Counted from the stretch's first letter, positions 25,014-40,011 are shown. The stretch: 64,000 nt of DNA from Polyodon spathula (GCF_017654505.1 NC_054545.1:9363927-9427926), one strand, 5' to 3'. Notes: generated from the letters alone by a model not told the origin. Program-made: numbers and translations.

Positions 25014-25103
25014 TTGTGATAGTCCCAAGTAGATAGACACTGTTTCAGAGATGTATAAAAATTTTCCTTCTTTGTTTAGTGCAAATACAAATCCATCCAG
25101 AGA
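25014..25103 (-). CDS. npas3: npas3 internal coding exon (start of PAS-A domain), partial gene
   Basis: On the minus strand these 90 nt read as 30 codons without a stop, beginning [15 protein letters not shown] and continuing through [15 protein letters not shown] recognise this as the first strands and helices of the PAS-A domain of NPAS3/NPAS1, neuronal bHLH-PAS transcription factors that pair with ARNT-type partners in the nucleus. SIM1/2 differ clearly here (they have VVASDGK-type residues). Both exon edges fall between codons (phase 0). A TACAG acceptor after a long pyrimidine tract precedes it and a perfect GTAAGT donor follows. NPAS3 is preferred over NPAS1 because no other exon lies within 25.0 kb downstream or 38.9 kb upstream, fitting the very large introns of NPAS3. 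As I recall the family, a glutamine is usual where this copy has lysine (ALNKEG). The bHLH, the rest of PAS-A, PAS-B and the C-terminal activation region lie outside the window. Confidence 0.9.
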
Positions 25104-25141
25104 CTGTAGAGATAAAACAAACAAAAAAAGAGAACTGTTAG
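25104..25141 (-). other. npas3: 3' splice site with branch point for the npas3 exon
   Basis: Read on the minus strand, TCCTAAC matches the branch-point consensus, with the branch A at about 25138, 35 nt before the exon. A T-rich tract follows and ends in CTACAG immediately before the first exon base at 25103. This arrangement fixes the exon start. Confidence 0.85.
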
Positions 25142-26215
25142 GAACTCACTCAGCAAAGACAGGACAAATCTCACAACAGCTTAAGGCAAAAGTCATCTGC
25201 AAAAGTCACAAAATGCTAGCGCTGGGGTGGCATTTCAAATTATGGCCTTAAGTAGCGAGCATGGTACACAAAGTTGGCTTAGATTTTAATCGATTTTGAA
25301 GAAGAACATTCCTGCCTACTCATGAAAGTTGCAGATCTAACAGCTAAGCATGACTGGGGAAAAGACAGTGATAATGCCCCCTTAACATCTGTAACTTAAA
25401 TGTTAATTGCATCTAAATATAACATGTGATTTTCAATCAATTGATTGATTATATTTATAACTGTTACATGAATTTTTAACAGATTACAGATACTTCATCA
25501 ATTTTGATTTAGTTATTGTAACCCAATACACAAAAGCAACATCCTTGCAAAAACTGCATAACACATATTAGTGCCATAACCTACATACATATGTGGAATA
25601 ACACCTCACACCAAATACACAGTTTCATTAATTGCTTAATGGATTTAAAAATGTAGTTTTGATTGGCTTAGTTAGTCAGAGATGACGCAATGTCTGTCTG
25701 ATTAGGTATTATTGAGTAATTTAAAAATGTAAGACTAAAAACTGTTATATATTATGGCAGCTATGATTACATCTCATTATATACATTGATATAAATACTG
25801 GATAATCAATTCAATAATTACATTTTTGTAACGTGCATAGTCAATAACATTATTTAAGTTTATCAAGGAAACTGCACTGAACGCGCTGCCCTGCTATTTA
25901 CAGATTTACAGTATTTCTGCCAGACAAGCAGTGGGCGTGCTTTTCTTTCCCTGCTCCTGTTAACTAGCATCTGATTTGCTGGTCCCATCCTACCAGCGAA
26001 TCGGTTTTGAAAATGCTTTGTAAGTACACCCCTCTGTGTATTCGATCTAAACAAACAAAAAAGTGTGCCGCCCTGAATGCAGAGCAGGATGATAGGCTTG
26101 TATTCCTGTAAATAAATTGTGCACACTGAAGAAACCTGACTATATACAGTTTGTGCTCTTTGGAGTTTCAAAATGAATGAAAACAATATAATTGAACAAT
26201 ATTCAAAAACGTTAA

Positions 26216-26216
<1 letters not shown>

Positions 26217-26257
<41 letters not shown>
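26217..26257. repeat. (TTA)n microsatellite
   Basis: About 41 bases of TTA/ATT units. Confidence 0.95.
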
Positions 26258-26724
26258 GTTTTAGACATGGATTTCCGCATTGTGTGTTTCACAGATAGTG
26301 AAGGTTAGGTGGTACAGTATTACCAAGATACAATGCGTGATGCTGCAGCTGTCACTGAATAAAAAAAAACAAACATTTTTCTTAAACTCGTGTCTAGTTT
26401 ATATAGATTACATTCTAAAATACTGTAATCTGTTTGGAATAAATATTTTAGTAACACTCCTGTAGTATGTTAAACTTGCTTTAGGCTTGTTGTAAATGTG
26501 TTTTTTTTTTCTTCTGACACTATAGCAAGGCGTAATTACCCCTCACATTCACAAGCTTTTACTTAACTGCAATGATATTAACATAAATCACGTCGGGGGT
26601 AAGGAATGGAGCAAAAATGTGGGCGATACAATCGTCGATATTTATTCAAACGATTCCATTTTGTGTGCCCAATTAATCAATTGCTATTTGGAGGCTTACC
26701 TGACAGCCCTAAGATAGATATATA

Positions 26725-28650
<1,926 letters not shown>

Positions 28651-28652
28651 AA

Positions 28653-28717
<65 letters not shown>

Positions 28718-28747
28718 CGGATAATACATTCCAGAGGCAAACAAGTC
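28651..28747 (-). repeat. (AAT)n plus shared 35-bp retroposon terminus, copy 2
   Basis: An AAT array (28651-28716) abuts, at 28713-28747, the reverse complement of the 35 bases at 6571-6605. Flanking DNA beyond the 35 bases is unrelated to the first copy. Confidence 0.7.
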
Positions 28748-31700
28748 CGTTGTCAAGTAAAATAACACTTGCATTTTGATGAAATTCAAAACTTTAGATG
28801 AGTGGATTGCGATGATATAACATGCCCTTTCAACATTCGCTTCTCTAATGGTGAACTTTCATCTGGGAAAGAAATCCCTTACTTGAGAAAGAATACACAA
28901 TGGCTTTATGTCCAAAGTATTTCAGTCTTCCCACCTCTGGGGTCTCTGAGGATCAGCCTTCTAGATTATGAAGCCACTGCAGAACTACTTCCAGAAAACC
29001 AGAGTAAAAAAGTCAGGGGTAAAAGTGACCACCTTGTAGGGTTCATGGACCCAGGAGACTCTGCATCAGTGTGAAAATGTCTTTAATCTTAAAGCCTCAA
29101 GCCTCAGGGTACAGGAGACCTACATACTTTGAAAACCTAAAAACAACTACAATAGGAATATCTTTCAAAGCCTTTATTAGGAAAGATAGTAACTCAATGC
29201 TGACAGTAACCCATGTGTCCTGCCAACCTTCTGCATTTTAGTCTGTGCATGTAGTCTGTATCCATGCTTAGAGGGAGGGATAGAGACATGGGTTTGGCAG
29301 GGTGTGTTTGTGTTTTTGTGTGTGGGGGGTGGTGGTGGTGGTGGGCAAGCCAGTGGATAATTAGTACAGGAGACTTTGAAAGTAAGAAAAAGTTGTGAGG
29401 CAGTGTCTCGATTATATAATAAATCTTTATGGCTTGAGTTATCTTTAGCTGGGCAAGATATCCTATACTTGCCAAACCAAGACAACACATTGATCAGCTG
29501 GCAGTGTCTTGAGTACAGTAGTCAAAATTGAGTATCAAAGACAGAGAAACTGGCTATAAAATCTTAATCTTTAGGAAACACCAAGCACTCAATGCTATAG
29601 TACCCACTGCTATTAGGTAAGCTGTCTTTCAATGTATCTTTAAAAAGCAACTGAATACTAAATTGCAACTTTCTATAGGTAGAGTTTTCCTTTTTCTCCT
29701 TCATGTTTCAAGAAGAATGCAATCCTGGCAGTGCTAGCACTGGGTACCAGTAGTTGGAGATGCTCAGGTGCCTTGGCTCGGAAGGAATGATTTTACTCAA
29801 CCAGGCAGTGAGTGGGGGATCAGTATTAAATGATGACAATGGCTTGGTTTACATGCGCATGAAAATCGACTCTACAGTCATGACTGTGTGACGTTGTCAC
29901 ACAAATACATCGTGAAACAGCAAAAGGATGTCCTTTTGGCAGCGCAAATTTAAGGGCAGGGTCAATCGCTTTCTCACGATAAAAATAGCAGTAAAAACCC
30001 ATGTAAACCTGAGCAAGAATCGTGCTTGTGGCTCACAAGATTTCAGCAGTCAAAATCCTGTTCTTCTGACTTAATATCACGTAATCTTCAGCAGAAAGGC
30101 CATACAAAACATACTATTTTATTCAAGCACATCATATCAAACATCTGCACTGCCAAAAGACCGTATTTAAATGAACAATTAAACAGAAAAGTGGTTATTT
30201 TCTAACTTACCACATATAAAGCACTACTTCAAAAATGAAAAACTATAAAAAAATAAACATTTCAAAAGAAGCTAGTGTGCAAACAGATTTATGTACATAC
30301 AAAACTGCAAAAACAAAAGTCGTTTTTAATCTAAAACGAAAGTAACATGATTTCTCTTGTGAGTGTGTCCGTTTTCTCATGAAAATGTTTCTGCTGAAGT
30401 GCTGTGGCTAGCTTCAAGGTGAACTCTCTATTCAAAATAAAAACATGTATTGTAAAAGGTGGTTCTAGTGTTAATGAAATGCAACTTTTATGTGTTCCAC
30501 AAACACACACTCCCGCAAATATAAATTCAAAGTAGTAAAAGTGTACTTAGTAGAAATTATATTTTATAATTTGAGTGTGTGTGTGTGTGTGTGTGTGCTG
30601 GAAAGGTAACCAGACAAACAAGAAGCTAATGAGCGGCATAATTCAGAATGTGTGCGACAACACATGAATTCATTTCTCTTGTTAAGTGTTTTTATCTTCA
30701 TGGCAATGCATGAAGCTCTCCTCTCAATATTCAGAGTTGTTCTTTTCCTACTTAGTAAGCAGACACAGACATTTCAATATCCCCTCAATGACTATCAGCT
30801 CAGTAATCTGCATCGGTATGGCCGATTTTTTTCCTAAATCAGAACTGCACAGCAACGCGTTTCCTGAAAAGTACAGCAAACACGTTGTGAGGAAAACTAT
30901 CATGACTTGTGCGTACAAATGCTGCCATTGTTGGCAAACAGGAATGACACCCTCTAATATCAAGGACACAACAACTGTCAGTTTCCTTTGAGCCTGAAGC
31001 TTTAGTGGGCACTTTAGAGTTCATTAACAAAGCCAGTGGTAGTCTCAGCTCATGGGCTGATTGACTATTAACCTACCATTAACTGTATTAGGTCAGCCAA
31101 TATGGAAAGAGGCATCAGCTCAATGGGCAGCTGGCAGTACAGTCACCAAATGTTTTCTGGGCAGTCCCAGAGCTCTGAACAACAACAAAATATAAAGCAG
31201 GCTTGTAAGATAATGTCTTGCTGTCTGCACATCTAAAAAAAAGTGTGTGTAACATTTTAAGCCAGTGATCCCTTTTTTTGTTTAAATATGTACAGAATTA
31301 GCCAACATGGCCAGTTTTCATAGTCCTGTGATATGTTCTGATTTAAGCAGGTTTTAGGGCATGCCTAATGTGATATATTTAAAGGGTGAAAATGGCAGAA
31401 CTAGCATAATTGTCAGTTAGAGTTTAGTGAATTACAAATCTCACAATTAGCCATTTACAAGGATAAGGAAGCTAAATTTGGATGCAAAGTAAGTACATCA
31501 TCAAAAGCTGCCACATTGCTGAGGGGACTGCCTTATATATTTGCAATTTAAGTCTACCCAGCAAGCCATGTAGAAATGTGCAAATACAGAAGAACATATT
31601 GATTTATTTACTAGGAGTGCTGATAGCTGGTGCAATGTTTAAACCACTAGTCTTCTCTAACTCGTGGATTCAGACTTTTTCTGAACTATTGGGCCAATTT

Positions 31701-33779
31701 TATAGTTATCTCTCAAAAAAAAAAAAAAAAAGCTTATGCAGCCCATGACATATTTATCGGTCCTTTATACTGTGAAGAGACCTGTTTAAGACAGCAATTT
31801 TTTTCCCTAATAAATGAGAATGAGAAGTCAGAAATGTAACAGAAAAGAGAAAAAAGACATCAGAAGATACTACAGTCAAATCAGACGAGGATCAGCAGTT
31901 ATTTTTCACCTTTCTTTAAAGCATGATGATAACTTCAGTTTCTTATTTTTATATTATCTAGGACATCTAAGAGAAATACCAGCCTTTTTGCTGAAAACAA
32001 CAACAACAACAACATAAAAAAAAAAAAAACATAGATATTTGCTTGGTAACATCCAACCACAAACTATAGAATGGTGCAGCAGAGAATAATTTACTAAACA
32101 GGGAATAGTGGTGCGCCTTAAAAAAGGACTCCTTGGGGTTATGAACCAACAATGTAGTTTTTTCTTCCCTGCGTGCTAGGATTTAATTAAGTGATAACAG
32201 TCACCTTGGGGTGACTGCACAAGACAATAATATCTGGGTAAAGAAAAATGCTGAAGAGAGCCGAGTACAGTAGGGTTATCTAACAAAAAGCAATAAAAGG
32301 ATAAGAATGTGGTGGTATTTACATTATATATATATATAAAAAAAACTGTTTTATTTACCTGCTCCAAAAGTAGACTAAGGCAAAAATAAATAAATAATAA
32401 TAACAGATTTGAGTTAACTGTGATCATATGAGGATTACTTATTTAAAAGCTTAGGTGTTTAAATCGTGGCTTAATAAAATAAAATAGCAATACAGACATA
32501 CAAACAAAATGCTTCCTCAACACAGTGAACAGTGGCATTGGGAAGCAGATTACCTGGAATAATTAATCAAAATGAAAACAATAAATCTTACAAATAAGTG
32601 AGTGCTTATGATTGCTTGGAGGATAGAGCACATACAGTAGATTAGATTGTCCATGTTTATAATGAATGCTCTCTTTCGTAATTTTCAGAGTTTATTAACA
32701 TTAGACTTGATTACTGGTAGCTTGATTTTAAAACCAAAAAACACATTCTTGATGCATATTCTTATTCTCCACAGTGAAGGCATGCAGGAAATACAATTAG
32801 AAACAAAATAATTGTCAATAGGGCATAGGGCCCCCATGGGCAGCCAGGATGGCCCTGGTTTGACGTTTGTTCTGGAGGGATATGTGCCTATAATTCCTAC
32901 AGGAAAGTGGGGGGTGAGACTGTTCCTTGTGAAGTATTGGTCTTTTCAATCTTGGATATGGATCTACTGTATGGAAAACACAGTCAATCATTTATTGGGA
33001 TTGAAAAATCTCCTGGTCCTTAAAAAAAAAAGAATAATGTTTTTAAACAAATGATTGACATAGAAAATAATTTATACTGTAGAGTTTATATCTGGGAATT
33101 AAAAAAAATAAAATAAATAGTAAATATTATTTATACAGTATATTGTATTATAGTTCAAAGTAATTTTAGGGACTAAACTGGTGTAGTACATAACTTTGGA
33201 ACAAGTTTTTAAATACATATCCAAGGAAAAATGTGTTTTAAGTGACTTGCAAATTGCCTCAGCTTCAAATGACGCTCAAGGATTAAGCTATAGTTATTTG
33301 TACAAAAGCAGCAGTCATGTAGTTCATTAACTCACAACAAAGTGCACAATGAAACAGCAGAGGATTTACAGTACATTACCAAAATAAAGAAGATTATCAA
33401 TAAGTGTGAACATTATCAAACAATATGAAATCTATTAATTAAATGCTTTCACTAAACAGTATAAACCATTTTTTTTTTTGTTTGTTTGTTTATATTATGC
33501 GTTTCGTAAGGATCAAATAGGGATATCAATAGCACCCATACTTGAAACATATAATCTACAGTATTTACTGTAACAATTACTGGTGTCTGTCTTTCTAACA
33601 AGTAGACATATTCCATATGCAAAGCAGCAACTGTACAGAATAAAGTGGTTTCAAAAAGTAGAAATTTAACATTTAGTCATTTGCATCCAATATGACAAGT
33701 TGCAGAACTTTTAATATTAACCCCATTGTTAATAAGTCTCTTAGCTTGTAATTATTTTACAACAATTTAATGTAGATGT
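28748..33779. other. Unassigned intronic stretch with short simple repeats
   Basis: Contains a GTG-rich run (about 29320-29343), a (GT)12 run (30575-30598), poly(A) (31715-31731), AAC units (31996-32014) and further A/T runs. Frames at 28802-29074 and 30652-31030 have no recognisable domain. Confidence 0.45.
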
Positions 33780-34250
33780 TCTGAACAGGCAATGCTTACA
33801 CTTCAAGTAGCGAGAGGGGGCTCTGAAGAAAATTCCCCAGTTTCCGTGTAATGAAAAGCTGAGGATATACCTTCTGCGTTTTTTCAGCACGATGCTTTCA
33901 CATCCTTTTGTCAAGGGTTTTCAAACTGACAACTTGTAAATTTAAAATACAAAAATGCCCAAAGCGATAACCACCGGCTCTGAGAAACTCCTTCAATAAG
34001 GAGGAGAAAAAGAAGCAGTATAAGCAATGCTTCTTAAGAAATCACACAGGGCCTGACCACCATAGTCTAATTATGCTAATTGCTTCAATGCCCTTGCTTT
34101 ATTTATGCTGAGCGGCTAAGATAAATAAAAGGAAATTGCTTTGGATCTAACTGGATTTATTTCAGAATGCAAACTAGCCCTTGTTTGTTTTGTGATTGCT
34201 GATCTGTTTACATTAAATTCTGCAGGTAATTGCAGTTTTGATTGCACATG
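33780..34250. promoter_or_regulatory. Candidate conserved non-coding block
   Basis: Repeat-free, moderately balanced DNA with homeodomain-type sites (CTAATTATGCTAATTG) and GATAA- and TTTATTTATG-type motifs in a tight cluster near 34070-34130. It resembles developmental enhancer sequence. The call is pattern-based and needs alignment. Confidence 0.25.
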
Positions 34251-34328
34251 TATTTCTCTATGTACAGGTCCCAAGACTGAGTCTGTCTCTTTTTATAATT
34301 AAATGGTTTGTAATACTTAAACTCACTA

Positions 34329-34359
<31 letters not shown>

Positions 34360-36689
34360 TTCACACATGAAAGATAATCCTGCAGTGTTGGGAATGCAGA
34401 ATACTGTATTTTTATTTTTGCCCATGTTATTTAAATTAACATCAATACAGCAGATCTTTCTAATTTAGAGATATGAGTTTGGTTCTAAAATGGAGTGGAT
34501 ATACAAGAAAGAATGTTCAACCTATACATCTGTTCTCAAGTCACTATAGTGCAATGGACAGATGTCCACATGTATCCCAAATCTGCTGCACCATATGCAC
34601 TTATGATAACCCATCATTTACTGCGTTATAGATTTTTTTTCTAATTTCCTCAGATTAGTATATCTTTTTTTCAGAAAAGATAAGAAAAAAAATATTTATT
34701 TTTTGGAAATTTTGGAGATTTAAGATTGTACCCATTTTCTCCCCAATTTGAAATGTGCACTCCAAATAACAAAGTCGTAAATCGCTGCATTTTATAATTT
34801 CTCAGTTTGAAATATATACAGTGTCTTTCTAAATCATAGAGGATAATATTAGAAAGGACTTTCAGCTTATAAAAATACAACAGGGTTAGTGTTTACTAAA
34901 CTTGAAAATTAGAGGCTTTGTATCAACCTGGTTTCAAAAGGTGCTGTTTATGAATCATTTAAACAAGCTGTGAATGTTCAGGGCTACAGTCGTGCCAAGG
35001 ACTGCAAAAGAAGAAAGTAATAACACAGCCCTGAGACCCACAGTTCTCAAATGAGAACCCCCATCCTAAAAAGTATCAAAATGAGACACAGAGGGGAATT
35101 CCAATTTGTAAAAATCTGATCAAATGCGGTAGGTCTGTTCTTATCTGATCCCGACTGAGAACTGGAACACTGCGGCAGGTATACCAGGTTGGCTTTAGAT
35201 GTCTGAATTTTATCTTCAGAAACTGTACGTCTATGGTTCTTGTCAAAAAACAGTACCTGTTTTTCCCACCTTAAACTATATTTAAAATACTGGTAAATAC
35301 AAAAAGAATGCACATCAAAAAAGGAAACTTTACACACTGCTGACTTTAAAAGTTGTTTCAGACAGTCTTCTTTTGTTTGTCATCCCTGCTCCAGCTGTAG
35401 TCTGTGTGGGGCTCGGTGGAGCCATACACCTCTGGTATCTCAAAAAACTGTGTTGATTTATTTATTGTATTTTTGAAGCTTCTCTGCAATAGGGAACAAA
35501 ATGTGCAAGCCACTGGTGATTCAATTGACACATCTTTTGTGTACCTCTGTAAAACACGAGCCACTAACTTACAATGCATCCACAGGAAACCAGCTGCATA
35601 AAGAATTCAAATAAGAAGGGTTCCCAGAGGTGTATCGTTGTTTAAGAAAAAAAAAAGAAAGAAAAGAAAATTCAATAGAGAATTACTCTTGTCTTCTTTT
35701 GTAAGAAATCAAGATTCAGCAAAAGTTTTGTCTTGGGAACTTAGCAGATATAAGCCTGGATAAAATGTACATTAATCATTCCTGCGATTCTTATATTTCT
35801 TTAACACAAATCCTTTTTAAACACCTGATCCTTGGTTTGACTCACATAAAGCCTATCGCTTCAGTAGGGTTATAGTGTTATGCCCTCAAGGCTTAGATAA
35901 GCCATTGCCATAGTCCTATATTTTGTTAAATCACTGCCACCACATTTAGCTGAAAGGAGGGACTATAGGAATAGAACTGATTTTTTCTTTTTTTTTTGCA
36001 GCCTTTTCTAAGATATGTATCAGGCTGCTAGGGGAGACATTAGTCTTTTGTCCGAATTGCGCTTCCTTGTGAAAACCATCTTGAACTTGTCTTCGGTATA
36101 ATCTAGGTTAACCACCTCTGGCTCTCATAAGCATTTAAAAAGCACCTCACAAAACTGCACACTTGTTCCATTTCCTTTAGCATCCAAATATCCAAGTAAC
36201 TCTATCCAAGTAACTCTTTCTGTCATACTCCTACACTCCCCATAAATGCCACAGACCTGCTGTTTTATCTTTACAAAGAAAGGCAAACAGAAAGTCTTCC
36301 CAAAAAACTGTGCAAAAGATGGCATTTAGTATATTACTGTATTATTTATGGATAAAAGGGGCTGCTCTACAGATATTGCATATATGATCAATTTATTTTA
36401 AGTACTGTATTTGTGGCATGATGATATTGTACTTTACAAAAAAAATCAATTTGTCAGACATTTTGTGTTTTTTTTTTTTTTTTTTGTCTTTAAATGTTTG
36501 CCCCTGACTGGTAAGAATATCTGTTTAACAAAAAATAACGAAAAGCTTGTGAACCAGGGTAATTACTTCTGGGCTCTTACAGGTTGAGCGCTGCAGTGTA
36601 GACTCAATTCACCTGAGCCTTTGTTTGTTTGTAAGCTTATATTAGCATTCTAAAATCCAAACTGAAGTTGAATGAGGGCCCACAGATAA
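34251..36689. other. Unassigned intronic stretch
   Basis: Poly(A) at 34336-34359, an A/G-rich run near 35647-35669, a 14-bp unit (ATCCAAGTAACTCT) duplicated near 36187-36217, and poly(T) near 36469-36485. No coding exon seen. Confidence 0.45.
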
Positions 36690-37173
36690 CACTATGTAAC
36701 ACAATTTTTGTTCCTGGGTAGTAAGTGTTATTTCCTAATTGCTTATGCCTCAAAAGTATAGAAAATGGCTATTATTCCCCACAAACTTTGCTTTTGTGAC
36801 CAGGACAGTGATATTTCAAAATATCACTATTTCCAATGGGAAAACGGGCAAATGTGTGTCTTTTTGTTCACATAAAGTCAGAAAAAAACAACATATGAAT
36901 CCAAATTATTTACAGTATAATTGTAAATCTCGAAAAACTATTCACTTCTAAATCTTTTGTAGTCATTTTTGTATTACTTTAGTATAAATACATGTTAATT
37001 TGGATTCATATGTTGTCATTGGAAATAGTGATATTTTGAAATATCACTGTCCTGGTCACAAAAGCAAAGTTTGTGGGGAATAATAGCCATTTTCTATACT
37101 TTTGAGGCATAAGCAATTAGGAAATAACACTTACTACCCAGGAACAAAAAAAAAAAAAAATTGTTACACGGTG
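36690..37173. mobile_element. Foldback (long inverted repeat) DNA transposon, complete ends
   Basis: A 484-bp non-coding element. The left end CACTATGTAACA and the right end (minus reading CACCGTGTAACA) start arms of about 150 bp that mirror each other (36690-36838 with 37017-37173). A second inner pair follows (36888-36908 with 36996-37016). TAA occurs immediately outside both ends (36687-36689 and 37174-37176), a likely 3-bp target duplication. Termini beginning CACT with a short TAA-type duplication suggest a CMC-group (CACTA/Chapaev-like) non-autonomous element. That family call is an inference. The right arm lacks about 53 bp present in the left arm (36839-36891). Confidence 0.88.
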
Positions 37174-37176
37174 TAA

Positions 37177-40011
37177 TTATTATTTTGCACCAAAATGCTG
37201 CAATTCAGTTGTTAATAACTGTTAAAAAACATTTATCTTGTATTTTTACAATCTGACAGAAGAGCAACATACTAACCAAAACATTAGACCTAAGTGCAAA
37301 GTACTATCTCTTTCCTATCAATCTGTCTGACGAAAACAAGCCAACTAATCTTACATACTGTACTGGGGTTTCTGTGAACCTGCTGTTATTTATTTATCAT
37401 TTAGTTTGAATTGAATTCCTAATTTGAAAAGTTAGAAGGCATGCAGAGATTGTGTGTGTATTTATTGGCATCTATTTACACACAAACCGAAAGTTAAAGC
37501 AACAGTAATTATCTCTAGGGTCTTTTATAGACCTATAAGAAAACCAATAAAAGCTGCAAGTAGTAATATGTATCTTGTGGGGAATTTAATCAGCATGCAG
37601 GGAAGTTACTGTAATGTCCAACATAAATAATTTGGACACAAAAAACCCAACAAATATCACAAAGCAATGCAGGTCAGCACCTTTTGTCTTTTAGAATGTT
37701 GAAGATGAAGATTGAAATGATTAAGCTGTGTTTTTAGTGAAGTATGCTCTCCGTTTGTTCAGGGGTGGTACTAGTCCCATACAAGCATTTATCACGGTTC
37801 TTCACTAAATCACAATGAAAGCTTTCAAGATACATATTTTCTGCAGTTAATAGCCCTATTGGGCATTGTCAGAAGAACATACTGAAATTGGAGGGGTCTT
37901 ACCATTTTAAAAATCTTTGCAGAGGTTTAATTACTAATTAAACCCTAGCCACATGACCCACAAGGTGATGTCAGTCTGCTAATTAAATATGTAAATGTGG
38001 ACAGGGAGTAGGGAATGAGGAACAAGCCGCTTATTAATATAAAAAAAAAACTCATATCAAGTGAGATCTGTAAGCTATCACAATGGGCTTCTTTCTAATA
38101 ACAAATATACTAGTTCTGTATATTCTCCATATGCCACTTAATAACTTTGAATGATATTATTGTATGCATTTCAGGTAGGAATAAATAACATTTGAGAACT
38201 ACAAAAGCATTATCAGGTTGTACTCCTATAGTTAGACAAGGTACTGGTGTCTCAGCTTTTCAATTGTGAATGAAGAGAAGATCTCTCCTAAGGATTTTTA
38301 TTCACCCCAAGCACACCCTCCATCAAACAGAAATCTATACTTTTTTCATTGAAACTTCTGGATCTGCACTTACTGACATTGCCTCCTGGTTACTCTTTTG
38401 GAACTACGCTATCTCTCCTAGCAAGGTTTCTCCATGCATAAAATGCCTTTTCCATTTAACAGTTCTGCACTTTGCTATGTACATTTTACTATGACAGCAG
38501 TTAAAAACAAGTATTCATATATTTATATTTAATATAACAGAAAAGCATGCTTATTTATATTGTACAAATGCTGGTTGTTAAGACTGCTCCTAACTGAATA
38601 ATTTGGCATACAGTATAACACTACTACAAAAATAAAACTGTACACTGGACATAAAACAAGCTTACAGCAGGTTCGACAAACAGCCTTCTGAAAGATCAGT
38701 GACAATGGAGGCCATGAACCACAGGCGAGCGAACAATTTCCAATTTCTTAATGGAGAGGCCTTAGTGCTTTAGCACACATGGGGTGTAACTCCACAGTTC
38801 ACTTTTAATATTTTATTACTATGACCGGTAATACATCTTCCTGCCAGGGTTGGGGCTGCTTTCCCATTTACTGTACTGTGTGTCATTCCAAACCTCTAGC
38901 ATTCTGGAGCCTGGTTGGAAGCGAAACTCCTGGTGTCTTCAACAATTCATACTCTACCATACAATAGCTATATGAAGTACAGCAGAGACAAACCAATTCT
39001 CCCCACTCCATGCCATGCCATGCCATGTCACCTTCAGTCAACAGAGCCAAATGATTTTCAGCAACTTGGCCAGATATAAATGCAGACGTTAAAGGTTAAA
39101 GGTCATTATATCAAGACAGAACAATAATTCAAGACCCACCATGCCGCTTGATATATCATGTGTTACATCTATATGACCACAGGGCTTGGTCCTGTGCTTT
39201 CCAGAGCTTGGATTCATGTGTGCTATGTCCCAGACTGCCTTACTTTGTGGGCAGCCTAGTAGGTGAATTTATATCACAGTGGTTTTTTCATGAGTCTTCA
39301 TGGAAATGTGTTTGTTGAGACGCTAGTTAATCGAGTTAGACTAGAAGCAGTCTAGAAGGATCATTCAGAAGTAGACACTCTTCATATACTGGTTAATTCA
39401 CAGCATCAACAACTTAAAAAAAAACCCCATAAACTTTCTAACTAAAATCCAGAAGAACTGATCATGCATAGAATATAAGACTTTATTAAGGGCTTGTCTT
39501 GAATCAAGGCTCAGGGTGACTTGCAGTTATAACAAATGTTGTGACAGGTTAAGATCAAGGGTTGCTCTGACATTCTCTTTGCAAAGGTCAATGTAGTGGG
39601 TCTACAATGGAGAAATGAAGACACTGCCATCATTGCCAAGGCAAAAGGTCAGACACAAGCTGATTGGTGATAGAACTATCAAATTAACCAATCAATACAA
39701 GCCAACAATACAAGGAAGCAGCCCCCCTGGGAGAAACACAGGCCAAATGCCAGCACATCAATAGTGCACTGCCTGGAGAAACAACAGCAATTTAAATGAA
39801 ATTCACTTTAAAAACATTAAAGTCTACCTGAAATGCATCATAAATCTGCAACATGTTACAGAAGGATACTTGGTATAAAAGCAATCTATATTCAAAGTAT
39901 TCCTATTTTTTTAATCACTGAAAATGTCTGAGTTATATAAACACAACCAATCCAACAGAATGCATGTACAAAGAAAACATGCATTTTTATTTAGTAGTTG
40001 CCAATTGTTTT
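37177..40011. other. Unassigned intronic stretch
   Basis: Includes a 21-bp near-perfect palindrome, GGTTTAATTA and its mirror around one base (37924-37944), in a repeat-poor context, and four CCATG units near 39006-39027. No exon recognised. Confidence 0.45.

Noticed and set aside
25014..25103. Identity as SIM1/SIM2 or NPAS4
   Set aside because: The residues [22 protein letters not shown] follow NPAS1/3. SIM has different residues in this strand and helix, and NPAS4 is far more diverged.
25051..25251. Plus-strand 66-codon frame overlapping the exon
   Set aside because: It is the antisense shadow of the npas3 exon and its acceptor site.
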